Assembly: GCF_000161935.1 (NCBI RefSeq)
Contig: NZ_GG698803.1
Location: 268,888 to 332,887, forward strand
DNA: 64,000 bases
Source: Limosilactobacillus coleohominis 101-4-CHN
Lineage (GTDB): Bacteria; Bacillota; Bacilli; Lactobacillales; Lactobacillaceae
Reading direction: 5' to 3'
The first letter of the stretch is position 1; each line of letters opens with the position of its first letter. Below, in pieces: positions 17,212 to 25,347 of the stretch. The translations under genes and the position numbers were made by a program. Below the pieces are notes generated by a model. It saw nothing but the letters and a program-made list of their open reading frames with translations, was not told where the DNA came from and made no database searches.

Positions 17212-18339
17212 ATGTCTATTCTATATACAAATGTCCCTCCACTTCGTACAGATAACACTAAAGATAACTTTCGTGATAAATTCTACGAATATATTAAACA
17301 AGCCGATAGTGTAGAAATTGCAACTGGATATGTTTCACAGGATTCGCTTGAAGATCTCGATAGGCTTATAGCTGAATACAATATCAGCCATATTAATCTG
17401 GTTATTGGCATGTACTTTATCGAAGGAATGCCCGAAAACATCTTTAACACGCTTATAAGAATGAATCATCGATGGAAAGAACGCGGTATCGGCGGAGTTA
17501 ATATAGTATGTACTTTCCGCTATCATGGCAAATGCTATCTTTTTTCACGTGATGGAAAAGACTTTGCCGGCATTGTTGGATCGGCTAACCTAGGAGCTAT
17601 TTCATTAAACGCTCAGACTCGCCGGCAATATGAGATGTCCATCAATTTAGAAGAACAGAGCAGCCTTCATGAGCTAAATGATCACATTGCAAAGCTTGAT
17701 AAGTCATGTTGCAAGCCAATTGACGCTGTTAAAGACAATATCCCATTAATTCGTCAAGAGAATGCCAAATTAAAAGATGTTGAACACGTCCAACGCATGA
17801 ATTCGGATGAAATTGCCACCTACGAGCGTCATTTAACTGGTACGACGATCGAAATTCCATTAAAGGTGCCAAAGGACAATAATGACCAGAAGTTTAGAGG
17901 ATCTAATATTAATGTTTGCTATGCAAAGGGTCGTAAACGTGAATGGTGGGAAACAGAGGTCGTTAACGGAAAGAAAATATATACTCTGCCAGGCTATCCC
18001 GAATATAAAAAACCATTCATGGTTGTCACTGACGATGGTTGGAAGTTTGAAGCATGGACATGCGGTGACCACAACAAGAACTTTTATTCCAAAGATGATC
18101 TTAAAATTATGGGTTACTGGTTAAAAGGCCGTCTTGTTGCTGCTGGTATCGTTAAACCTATAGATCATGTTGAAAATGATAAGGACTTCAAAGGCCTTAT
18201 TACCGAAAAAATGTTAGAACAGTATGGCAAGACTACCTTGAGTCTTACCAAAACTACTCAAAAGTCTAAAAACGAGCATGGAGAAGTACTAGATGTTTGG
18301 CTCCTGTCGTTCTTACCACACCAACTGAAAGAAGATTAG
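17212..18339 (+). CDS. PLD-family (NgoFVII-like) restriction endonuclease
   Basis: 375 residues. The N-terminal 190 form one phospholipase D-type nuclease domain: SVEIATGYVS, then FRYHGKCYLF with the HxK pair H105/K107, and FAGIVGSANLG (120-128) supplying the Ser/Asn of the active site. NgoFVII and BfiI restriction enzymes use this metal-independent fold, usually as dimers with one active site. The C-terminal part (GRKREWWETEVV...FMVVTDDGWKFEAWTCGDHNKNFYS) resembles the restriction-type DNA-recognition region annotated with NgoFVII. Followed 4 bases later by the Z1 gene, so cutting is probably tied to that ATPase. Confidence 0.82.
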   Translation: MSILYTNVPPLRTDNTKDNFRDKFYEYIKQADSVEIATGYVSQDSLEDLDRLIAEYNISHINLVIGMYFIEGMPENIFNTLIRMNHRWKERGIGGVNIVCTFRYHGKCYLFSRDGKDFAGIVGSANLGAISLNAQTRRQYEMSINLEEQSSLHELNDHIAKLDKSCCKPIDAVKDNIPLIRQENAKLKDVEHVQRMNSDEIATYERHLTGTTIEIPLKVPKDNNDQKFRGSNINVCYAKGRKREWWETEVVNGKKIYTLPGYPEYKKPFMVVTDDGWKFEAWTCGDHNKNFYSKDDLKIMGYWLKGRLVAAGIVKPIDHVENDKDFKGLITEKMLEQYGKTTLSLTKTTQKSKNEHGEVLDVWLLSFLPHQLKED

Positions 18340-18343
18340 CTAA

Positions 18344-20212
18344 ATGAGTTATCTGAACGATTACGTATCACATATCACTAATAGTGGAAACCCGCAATTT
18401 GCCAATTCTATTAAAGAAACTGCTGAAGAAGCCTATCAAAAAATTGCAAATAACTTTGATTACATGGGTGGCCGAAAAACCGGTCTATTATTTGGCAATA
18501 TTCAGTCTGGTAAAACAGGGCATATGTTCGGCATTATTTGCGCCGCGGCAGACGAAATGTTTCCGCTTTTTATTTTACTTACTACCGACAACGTCACTTT
18601 ACAGAAACAAACACTAGAGAGAATCCAAAACGACCTGCCTGATTTTTGCATTTGTGGTGAATATGACACTGAAAAATTCAATGAAAACAACCTGGCAAAA
18701 CCCACGGTAATTGTATTAAAAAAGAATTTTCATACACTTCATCAATGGTCCAATAACCTGAAATCTTCTGGTGTCGTCGCAGGAAATCCTTTATTTATTT
18801 TGGATGACGAGGCCGATGCTTCATCACTGAATACCCTTGTTAATAAGGATAAGCAATCCACTATTAATAAATATCTGGATGAGATTAATCAGCTTTCTAT
18901 TGGTTCGATTTACCTACAATCAACTGCAACACCCCAAGCCTTGTTATTACAAACTGCTGATAGTACCTGGCATCCAGATTTTGCGGTCTACTTTACTCCA
19001 GGGCAACAATATCTTGGTGGCAACTTCTTTTTCCCAGAAAATAAAGTTCCATCATGCATTCATTACATCGATGAAACACCAGATCCACTTGAAGAATCTG
19101 TGCTTCATCATTTGGTTGTTGCCGCTCAGATGTTTAACAGTGGTGATAAGGTATGCAACATGATGATCCATCCATCAGTCCGAGTTGCTAAACACCAAGA
19201 ATACGCTAATAAGGTAAAAAGAATCCTTAGCTCCTATCAAGAAAATAATAGCGACTTCAAAGCTAAATTTTCTAAAGAGTATGATGAAGTTGCCAAAGAG
19301 GCCAGCCTAACGACTAAGAATCAGCTTTTACAACTGGCTACTGATCTGCTTAATATTACAAACATCTACATGCTTAATGGAAAAGAGCACGTTGAAGCTG
19401 AAGATTACGCTACTGGTAGCAATATTGTGATCGGTGGAAATACTCTTGGACGTGGGGTCACGTTTCCTAAGTTGCAAACAATTTACTATGTACGCTCTTC
19501 TAAGCGCCCGCAGGCTGATACCATGTGGCAACATAGTAGAATGTTTGGTTATGACCGACATGCTAATTTAATGGCTGTTTATATCAGTAAAGAACTTTAT
19601 AAGCTCTTTGAAGACATCAACTCTGTTAATAATGCGATTGTTCAACAGATTGACAGCAGTGATGGTGACCTTTCTCAAATAACTATTTCATTACCAGAAG
19701 GATTATCACCGACGCGTGCCAATGTACTTGATAATCGTTTCGTTCACATATTTGTCGGCGGCAAAAATTACTTTCCGTTTAATCCATCTAACAAGTCGTT
19801 TGATGAAATCACTAAAATTGTCAATATTCTGGATCCAATTGAAGCACATAAACCATCAGAACAGGTTAATTTAGCATTGTTTATCCGTATTTTGGAAAAT
19901 ATTGACGGTGGTGCTGACTTTAATGTCGGTGACTACATAACCGCTTTGCAGGATATGTTAAAAGATCATAGAAGCCAAGGAGTTATAATTATTCGTCGAA
20001 ATCGTGACATTACTCAGGGAACAGGTGCATTGCTTTCTCCAAATGATCTTGCTTTAGGAAATCAAATTACCGACATGCCAGTTATGACACTTTACGAAGT
20101 GGTTGGTAAAGGATGGAAGTCAGATAAAATCTGGGTTCCTAATATTAAGTTCCCAGTCAATAAGGCTATTTATCATGTTACGGAAAAGAAGGCAGACTAT
20201 GGAGACAACTGA
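18344..20212 (+). CDS. Z1 domain ATPase/helicase-like protein of R-M locus
   Basis: 622 residues. Walker A LLFGNIQSGKTGHM (48-61), Walker B FILDDEADAS (151-160), STATPQALLLQ (motif III-like), and the Z1 signature VIGGNTLGRGVTFPKLQTIYYV followed by QADTMWQHSRMFGYDR, equivalent to SF2 motifs V and VI. Z1 proteins occur with cytosine methyltransferases, Vsr-like nucleases and other restriction-type proteins, and are thought to translocate on DNA or remodel the nuclease complex. It lies in an operon with PLD nuclease and Vsr genes. Start ATG follows the nuclease stop by 4 bases; SD is weak (GAAAGAAGATT). Confidence 0.87.
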   Translation: MSYLNDYVSHITNSGNPQFANSIKETAEEAYQKIANNFDYMGGRKTGLLFGNIQSGKTGHMFGIICAAADEMFPLFILLTTDNVTLQKQTLERIQNDLPDFCICGEYDTEKFNENNLAKPTVIVLKKNFHTLHQWSNNLKSSGVVAGNPLFILDDEADASSLNTLVNKDKQSTINKYLDEINQLSIGSIYLQSTATPQALLLQTADSTWHPDFAVYFTPGQQYLGGNFFFPENKVPSCIHYIDETPDPLEESVLHHLVVAAQMFNSGDKVCNMMIHPSVRVAKHQEYANKVKRILSSYQENNSDFKAKFSKEYDEVAKEASLTTKNQLLQLATDLLNITNIYMLNGKEHVEAEDYATGSNIVIGGNTLGRGVTFPKLQTIYYVRSSKRPQADTMWQHSRMFGYDRHANLMAVYISKELYKLFEDINSVNNAIVQQIDSSDGDLSQITISLPEGLSPTRANVLDNRFVHIFVGGKNYFPFNPSNKSFDEITKIVNILDPIEAHKPSEQVNLALFIRILENIDGGADFNVGDYITALQDMLKDHRSQGVIIIRRNRDITQGTGALLSPNDLALGNQITDMPVMTLYEVVGKGWKSDKIWVPNIKFPVNKAIYHVTEKKADYGDN

Positions 20213-20627
20213 ATATCGTTCCAAAATGATGTCCAAAATCCGCTCAACCGGTGGAAAGGCGGAAACCATTCTTGGTAAAGCAATCTGGCATAAGGGAATT
20301 CGATATTTCCGCAACTATAAAAAACTTCCCGGTAAGCCAGATCTGGCAATTACCAAATACAAAATTGCAGTATTTGTAGATGGTGAATATTGGCATGGCT
20401 ATAATTATGATGAAATCAAGTCAGGTAAAAGAGTGCATCGTAATCGACAATACTGGCTTAAGAAAATAAATTATAATATGGAACACGACAGGAAAGTTAA
20501 CGATGAGCTTAAAAAAATGGGATGGACAGTGATTCGTTTTTGGGAAAGACATCAAGTGTTCAAAGATTTAAATTATTGTACGGATACGATTCTAAATGCT
20601 ATAAAATCTAAGGAAGGGAACAAATAA
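20199..20627 (+). CDS. vsr: Vsr-fold endonuclease
   Basis: 142 residues from the ATG at 20199, which overlaps the Z1 stop by 14 bases; an earlier start would lie deep in Z1. It opens with TEYRSKMMSKIRSTGGKAE, the Vsr N-terminus, and holds GKPDLAI, IAVFVDGEYWHG and VIRFWERH. Classical Vsr nicks T:G mismatches left by cytosine-5 methylation, which fits the methyltransferase in this locus. E. coli Vsr has zinc-binding Cys in GCFWHHHHC and WEC; here those positions read GEYWHGY and WER, so the zinc site is gone. It may be mismatch repair or may have become a restriction nuclease for the Z1 complex. Confidence 0.88.
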   Translation: METTEYRSKMMSKIRSTGGKAETILGKAIWHKGIRYFRNYKKLPGKPDLAITKYKIAVFVDGEYWHGYNYDEIKSGKRVHRNRQYWLKKINYNMEHDRKVNDELKKMGWTVIRFWERHQVFKDLNYCTDTILNAIKSKEGNK

Positions 20628-21172
20628 TATAGTATAGAAATTTTTCCTCCCTAATTATATAAATACGTCAAAGGTTTACAAAACCACTATAAAAATATGT
20701 ATTAAAAATTAAATCTAGTTAAAATTGGGTCCCGGAAGTTTAAGCTCTAAAAATTATGATGCTTATAGTGAGAAGCACTGTGAAGATATGATTAACCATT
20801 TCCAGACCGGGAATGCGCAAGTAAAATATTAGTGTCAAATCCTAGTACCTTGGGTGAATCAATTTCACTGTGTCAGACAGTGTATTATAGTGCGGTTGTA
20901 CTTTGAGTATTTTAATCTGACTTTCATGTTGCTTCCCCAAAATTGGGTCAACAGTCGGGACTAGCCAGCAGATTAGTGCACCAGGTACTATTTATTATTA
21001 ACAACCAAGAGTGATCTTATTCAATATGGCTTTATCGACAGTACTGTCTTAATAAGAAGTTGAAAGATAAAGAGAAAGTTATGATTATGAACGCGATTCG
21101 CGATTGATAAGTAGCTTCTAGTGCCTGATATGCAGATTACTGTCAGGGTATCATGATGTGGAGGTATAGGTA
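20628..21172. other. Gene-poor AT-rich stretch between vsr and AbiH
   Basis: 545 bases without a recognisable gene. It contains a 37-codon open stretch ending at 20832 (…DAYSEKHCEDMINHFQTG…) with no start signal, the inverted repeat CACTGT/ACAGTG at 20876-20892, and a perfect 12-base palindrome GACAGTACTGTC at 21037-21048. The pentanucleotide-rich phrase AAAATTGGGTC occurs twice (about 20720 and 20937). It looks like decayed DNA left by gene turnover in the island, plus regulatory elements for AbiH. Confidence 0.5.
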
Positions 21173-22438
21173 GTGAATCAGCTGATTGTACTAGGAAATG
21201 GTTTCGATATTCATTGTGGTTTAAAGAGTAGTTATTCAGATTTCTTTTTTGATAGATTTAGAAGCTTATTTTGTGAAGAAAAAGAAAGCACAACGTGCAT
21301 TGAAGATTTAGAAGATAATTTATCTGAAAGAAGACGAAGCATTTTATCATTTATTTCGAATTTAAGAAATCAACTTAACTTTGAGCCTAACGATAATAAT
21401 GATTGTGATTATTTTAAACGTTACAAGGAAACCTATTTTTCAGAAAATAATGACATCACGAGATGGGATTTATTCTTTCTTTTTGCGGATGCTTGTGTGG
21501 ATAAGAGTGTAAATAAATATGAATGGCAAGATGTTGAATCTCTAATCTTTGATGTTATTTCTATTGCGTTAAATGCAAAGAGTACTTACAAAATGCACTA
21601 TGTTAAGGATGTCCAAATTGGCCCATATGAAGATGAAGGTATTAAGTTATTTTCAAAGATAGTCTATTATTTATCTTTTACAGGGCACAATACGGATGAA
21701 GAAATTGCTGCTGAACTTTTAAGAGAATTAAAAAAATTTGAACATAGCTTTGCTATATATATTACAAACCAAATCGACTTGAATCAGACTCATAGTGGGT
21801 ACGTTGATAATGCAATTAAGTTATACAAAGATATTTCTAAATACAATCGGTCTAATAAGGGTTCCGTAAGTGACCAAATTGATGTCCTAAATTTTAATTA
21901 TTCATTAGATGATAGGTTTAAGGATATTTTGGATAGAGAAATAGATGATAATAGATTAGAGACCTGGTCTAATATTCATGGAATTGCTCATCATGAGGAA
22001 ACACCATATTATCCAGCTCCTATTTTTGGCATTGATAGTCATGGTATAGTTTCACGAAAAGGCCAATCAGATCTTAGAATTTCATTTACTAAAGCCTATA
22101 GAGTTATTGAGAATGAGATAAATGAAATGAGAAGTTCATCAGGGTATGCTGGAAAAGATCTGATTACAATTTATTGTCATTCCCTGAGTGCAGCAGATTA
22201 TTCATATTTTGAAGCTATTTTTGACGAGAATGATCTTTATTACTCTAATTGTAAGATAGAATACTATTATTATCCTGGCGAGAATGATCAGGAAAAGTTA
22301 ATCAAGCGTCAGGAAGCTATAACTCATTTGTATAATTTACTTACGAATTATGGTGATTCGTTGAGCGAAACACATGGTGATAACATTGTAAATAAATTAA
22401 ATTTGGAAAATCGGCTTAGTGTAATCCCAAGTGAATAA
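21173..22438 (+). CDS. AbiH family abortive infection protein
   Basis: 421 residues with a GTG start and GGAGG 8 bases upstream. The N-terminus LIVLGNGFDIHCGLKSSYSDF is the AbiH signature, a nucleotide-binding-like GNGFD loop. A second family element is the mid-protein VLNFNYSLDDRF...NIHG (around 240-265) and LITIYCHSLSAADYSYF near the C-terminus. AbiH of Lactococcus causes infected cells to die before phage burst; the biochemical activity is unknown. It stands alone between gene-poor stretches, so probably a single-gene system with its own promoter. Confidence 0.87.
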   Translation: MNQLIVLGNGFDIHCGLKSSYSDFFFDRFRSLFCEEKESTTCIEDLEDNLSERRRSILSFISNLRNQLNFEPNDNNDCDYFKRYKETYFSENNDITRWDLFFLFADACVDKSVNKYEWQDVESLIFDVISIALNAKSTYKMHYVKDVQIGPYEDEGIKLFSKIVYYLSFTGHNTDEEIAAELLRELKKFEHSFAIYITNQIDLNQTHSGYVDNAIKLYKDISKYNRSNKGSVSDQIDVLNFNYSLDDRFKDILDREIDDNRLETWSNIHGIAHHEETPYYPAPIFGIDSHGIVSRKGQSDLRISFTKAYRVIENEINEMRSSSGYAGKDLITIYCHSLSAADYSYFEAIFDENDLYYSNCKIEYYYYPGENDQEKLIKRQEAITHLYNLLTNYGDSLSETHGDNIVNKLNLENRLSVIPSE

Positions 22439-22740
22439 TCTGCTAATTTCATATTTTTCCACAAACGCTGTAATTTTATTTTGAGGGTTATGTGTTCCCG
22501 CAAACCGGTATAAATTGGAAGTCTGCTATTTATCGCGATAATAGGTCAAAAATCGTTATTACGATAGCGAGTTAACAAACACAATGTTTTGAAACAAACG
22601 AAGCAAAAAGCCTAACGTGACGGTTGTTTGAAAATGTGTAATTGACCAACTGAGCTCGTGGCATGTTGAGAGCGTTACTTTGCTGGAACGCACATAAAAA
22701 TAGGCGATGAATGTCGGTGTGACGGCATCCTTGATAGATG

Positions 22741-22788
22741 AAAAGTGTACTAATTCTCGTTTTATTGATTGGGGATTAGTACACTTTT
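22741..22788. terminator. 14-bp inverted repeat, bidirectional terminator-like
   Basis: AAAAGTGTACTAAT (22741-22754) pairs perfectly with ATTAGTACACTTTT (22775-22788) around a 20-base loop, giving an A run on one side and a T run on the other. Either a terminator after AbiH or a structured part of a small RNA upstream of the HEPN gene. Confidence 0.55.
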
Positions 22789-22801
22789 TGCTTATTGTAC
22801 T

Positions 22802-22890
22802 AGAGTGTCGAGTGGACAGCGTGCTGGATTTTCGGGTCGAGTGTGCAAGTGTCCGTTTTGGAGAGTTGAGTGGATAGGTGTAATATTGAA
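22802..22890 (+). repeat. Three degenerate ~30-base tandem repeats
   Basis: Units begin near 22802, 22831 and 22861. The shared core is GTCGAGTG at 22806-22813 and 22835-22842 and GTTGAGTG at 22865-22872, spaced 29 and 30 bases apart, with weaker similarity around it (GAGxGTxGAGTGGAxAG in units 1 and 3). They lie 110-200 bases upstream of the HEPN gene. Confidence 0.45.
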
Positions 22891-22999
22891 TTTTAGCAAT
22901 TTTGCTGAAAAAAAGGAAATAGCAGGACAGTTGTGTACTCGACGTATAATATAACAAAGCAAAAATTTTATTGATATGATTTAAAGGGAGTTATATTAA

Positions 23000-24214
23000 G
23001 TGAGCAAAAAGAAAGATAAAATTCTCGAAAATTTTAATAAATTACTTGAAGCATTAAAGCAAAATCAGCAAAACGGTAATGTAATGTACTTCAAAAAAGA
23101 GGAATATTTATATTGTCCGTCAAAGAGCTTATATTTTAGCCAGGATAATTTGAAACAGTACAATGATATATGCGATAACATTTTACGTAAATTAGAAGTA
23201 AATAATTTGCCCGGCTACAGCATTATAGATGTAAGAAAGATGACAAGTAACTGGCTTAGTGATCTATTGTCTAAGGACCATTTGAATATAACAAAAAGCA
23301 TATTTCGGGAGAAGTTAAAACTTTGGCGACAAGAAATGCAGACGAACAGGTCGTATATCTTTTTAGTGTCTGGCATTAAAATTCCTCAACAGCCTATCCA
23401 AATTGATTCAACGGATTATTTTACTAACACTAAAGGTATCAAAAATAAACTTCATTTGAGTCATAGCAATCATTTGGAAAAAATACTAAGTAAAGATAAT
23501 GCTATTCTTATTGTTACTGTTCAAGGTGCACAGAATGATATGACCTATGAAGTAGCAAAAAAGAAAGCTAATCGAATAATAGGTCTCGTAAACTTAATAT
23601 ATGGTAACAAGTTTCCGATTAAGGTATACCCCATTAACGAAGTGATAGTTCATAACGATATTGATGAATATTATGGATTTGTGGATGGTAAAGGTGCATT
23701 TGGTAGGTCAAGAGTGAAAGATCCTATACCTGAAATTCAATTAAATGACATATCAAATACGTTACATAACTTTGAGTTCTTAATAAATGTGCAAAAAGAA
23801 CAAGCATTGACGAAGTTACAAGAAAAGGCATGTACAGCTATAGACTGGATGAGCTTGGCGGATTTAAGTAATATACCAATGTCTTTTTTACAAGCTATGA
23901 TAGCTTTAGAAACGATTCTTGAAATAAAAAGCAATAATATCTCCATTGTCAGCCAGATAAGTATGTCTATCTATACCCTTTTAGGCAAAAACATAGAAGA
24001 TAAGAAAAAATTAAATACATTTATGAAGCGAAGTTATGATGTGAGGTCTAATATTGTTCATAACGGACGTGCGGAAGTTGCTGATGATATGTACTTTGAA
24101 CTATGCAAGATTATATTCCAACTAATTTCTAAAATAGGAACAGACAAAGAACTAACGAAGTTAAAAGATACAGAAGATCTTTGGAAATATGTGGAGTTAC
24201 GGCTAATGCAGTAA
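23000..24214 (+). CDS. HEPN (Apea-like) domain protein, putative ribonuclease effector
   Basis: 404 residues, GTG start with AAAGGGAG upstream. The C-terminal quarter is a HEPN-like four-helix region: FLQAMIALETILE (297-309), KLNTFMKRSYDVRSNIVHNGRAEV with R349 and H354 forming the R-x4-H ribonuclease motif, and MYFELCKIIFQLI. The N-terminal 250 residues are mixed and unrecognised, with IVTVQGAQNDMTYEVAKKKANRIIGLVNLIYG in the middle. HEPN proteins in defence islands cut RNA to stop phage growth. No antitoxin gene is adjacent, so control may lie in the upstream leader or in the N-terminal part. Function is inferred from the motif and the island. Confidence 0.68.
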   Translation: MSKKKDKILENFNKLLEALKQNQQNGNVMYFKKEEYLYCPSKSLYFSQDNLKQYNDICDNILRKLEVNNLPGYSIIDVRKMTSNWLSDLLSKDHLNITKSIFREKLKLWRQEMQTNRSYIFLVSGIKIPQQPIQIDSTDYFTNTKGIKNKLHLSHSNHLEKILSKDNAILIVTVQGAQNDMTYEVAKKKANRIIGLVNLIYGNKFPIKVYPINEVIVHNDIDEYYGFVDGKGAFGRSRVKDPIPEIQLNDISNTLHNFEFLINVQKEQALTKLQEKACTAIDWMSLADLSNIPMSFLQAMIALETILEIKSNNISIVSQISMSIYTLLGKNIEDKKKLNTFMKRSYDVRSNIVHNGRAEVADDMYFELCKIIFQLISKIGTDKELTKLKDTEDLWKYVELRLMQ

Positions 24215-24286
24215 TTAAAAACAGCACCCAACCAAAATAGTTAAGTGACATATCCCGTAAATATTCACATCTTAACTTTAATCACT

Positions 24287-24337
24287 TCACTATCTTTGAA
24301 CGTGAACTCTATTTAGCGTTGGAAGATGGTGATTTTT
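24287..24337 (+). terminator. Terminator after the HEPN gene
   Basis: TCACTATCTT (24287-24296) pairs with AAGATGGTGA (24323-24332) with one G-T pair, followed by TTTTT. The loop contains TTTGAACGTGAA, also present in the terminator at 25232. Confidence 0.65.
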
Positions 24338-24408
24338 GATATTTTTAAGGTCTAAACGTCATGGAGATGTACAATAACCTTAGAACTATCAAATCGAGGT
24401 GGCACGAG

Positions 24409-25176
24409 ATGCGAAAATATGCCAAAGCGTTAATCATGATCATCGTAGTGATGATACTAATGATAGTGGGACAAATTGCACCGCTAGCAGTAGCTGATCA
24501 TTTAAACTTTTCGGAAAATGCTGCGGTGATCACGATGACGATTGTCTATCCAATTATTGTGATCGGCGGTGGATGGCTACTAAATCATTTTTTATTTCAC
24601 CAGGAATTACCATTAGTAGCAAAATGGCATTTTAAATGGTGGCCGATAATTTACGCAATTTTGGCGGATGGATTAGTTTACTTATTTTCTTTACTGGCCC
24701 AAACCGGTTTTCATTCATCAGTAACGACGATGAGTAATTGGTGGCTCCAATTTGCCATGACGGTTATTAGTGCTCCATTAGTTGAAGAATATGTTTTCCG
24801 TGGGTATGTATTTGGTGCCTTAGATAGTATTTTCAACCGTTCCACAACAATTTGGCTAACGGCATTTATTTTTGGCCTGATTCACCTATCATCACTTGGC
24901 AAAGCGGCTTGGTACAATGCATTATTTCTTGTGGTTGCCTATACAGCAATGGGGATGTTTTTCACCCTCATTGCTGTTGCAAATCGCAGTATCTGGGCTA
25001 GTTTTACCGCGCATGTTGTAAATAATTTATTGATTTACGTTGTCGGAATTTGGGCGGCAGTATCTAGTTCACGAAGTATGATGTGGCGTAGTTTGACAGG
25101 TACCTTACTGGGGATGGGAATTGCAGCTTACGTAGTCTACCGGAACTTCCTGAGTAACAGTAAAGTGAAAATTTAG
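24409..25176 (+). CDS. CPBP family intramembrane metalloprotease
   Basis: 255 residues from an ATG at 24409 with GAGGTGG upstream; an ATG 48 bases earlier lacks an SD. It has about seven hydrophobic membrane segments and the three CPBP (Abi) motifs: EEYVFRG with E126, E127 and R131, FGLIHLSS (FxxxH) and HVVNNLL (HxxxN), which build the metal site inside the membrane. Relatives in lactobacilli act in bacteriocin self-immunity or peptide maturation, but no bacteriocin gene is seen here. It is a single gene between two terminators. Confidence 0.9.
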   Translation: MRKYAKALIMIIVVMILMIVGQIAPLAVADHLNFSENAAVITMTIVYPIIVIGGGWLLNHFLFHQELPLVAKWHFKWWPIIYAILADGLVYLFSLLAQTGFHSSVTTMSNWWLQFAMTVISAPLVEEYVFRGYVFGALDSIFNRSTTIWLTAFIFGLIHLSSLGKAAWYNALFLVVAYTAMGMFFTLIAVANRSIWASFTAHVVNNLLIYVVGIWAAVSSSRSMMWRSLTGTLLGMGIAAYVVYRNFLSNSKVKI

Positions 25177-25231
25177 AGACCAATTTTTGCTGATCAATTA
25201 GTACAACAATATCAAAAAAATCTTAATGATT

Positions 25232-25278
25232 ACGTCACCTTTGAACGTGAATTAAAATCGCGTGAAGGTGACGTTTTT
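25232..25278 (+). terminator. Terminator after the CPBP gene
   Basis: ACGTCACCTT (25232-25241) pairs with AAGGTGACGT (25265-25274), then a T run. Loop TTGAACGTGAA matches that of the terminator upstream of the CPBP gene. Confidence 0.85.
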
Positions 25279-25295
25279 ATGTATTAATCGAGTAC

Positions 25296-25340
25296 TTTAC
25301 CCCCCCATTTTTTCAGGTATAATCCTAAAAAATGGGGGGG
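25296..25340 (+). promoter_or_regulatory. Promoter inside a perfect inverted repeat with C7/G7 arms
   Basis: CCCCCCCATTTTTT (25300-25313) pairs perfectly with AAAAAATGGGGGGG (25327-25340). The 13-base loop holds a consensus -10 TATAAT (25318-25323), with TTTACC (25296-25301) as a weak -35 at 16 bases. The G7 run directly precedes the ribosome binding region of the methyltransferase gene. Confidence 0.6.
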
Positions 25341-25347
25341 ATAGGAT

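Larger units (their letters stand above)
22439..22999. other. Gene-poor leader region upstream of the HEPN gene
   Basis: 561 bases with no gene I can support. The reverse strand is open for 132 codons, but the product is Ser/Thr-rich and of coding quality unlike any neighbour. Contents seen: a near-palindrome around TATCGCGATA (22530-22541), a perfect 14-bp inverted repeat (22741-22788), three degenerate 30-base repeats (22802-22890) and a TATAAT box at 22945-22950 followed by AAAGGGAG before the HEPN start. Confidence 0.5.

Noticed and set aside
22802-22890. CRISPR array
   Set aside because: Only three degenerate units with no conserved repeat/spacer split and no cas genes in the window.
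22559-22957. 132-codon open frame on the minus strand
   Set aside because: No SD, Ser/Thr-rich repetitive translation caused by the 30-base repeats, and no resemblance to any family; taken as chance openness.
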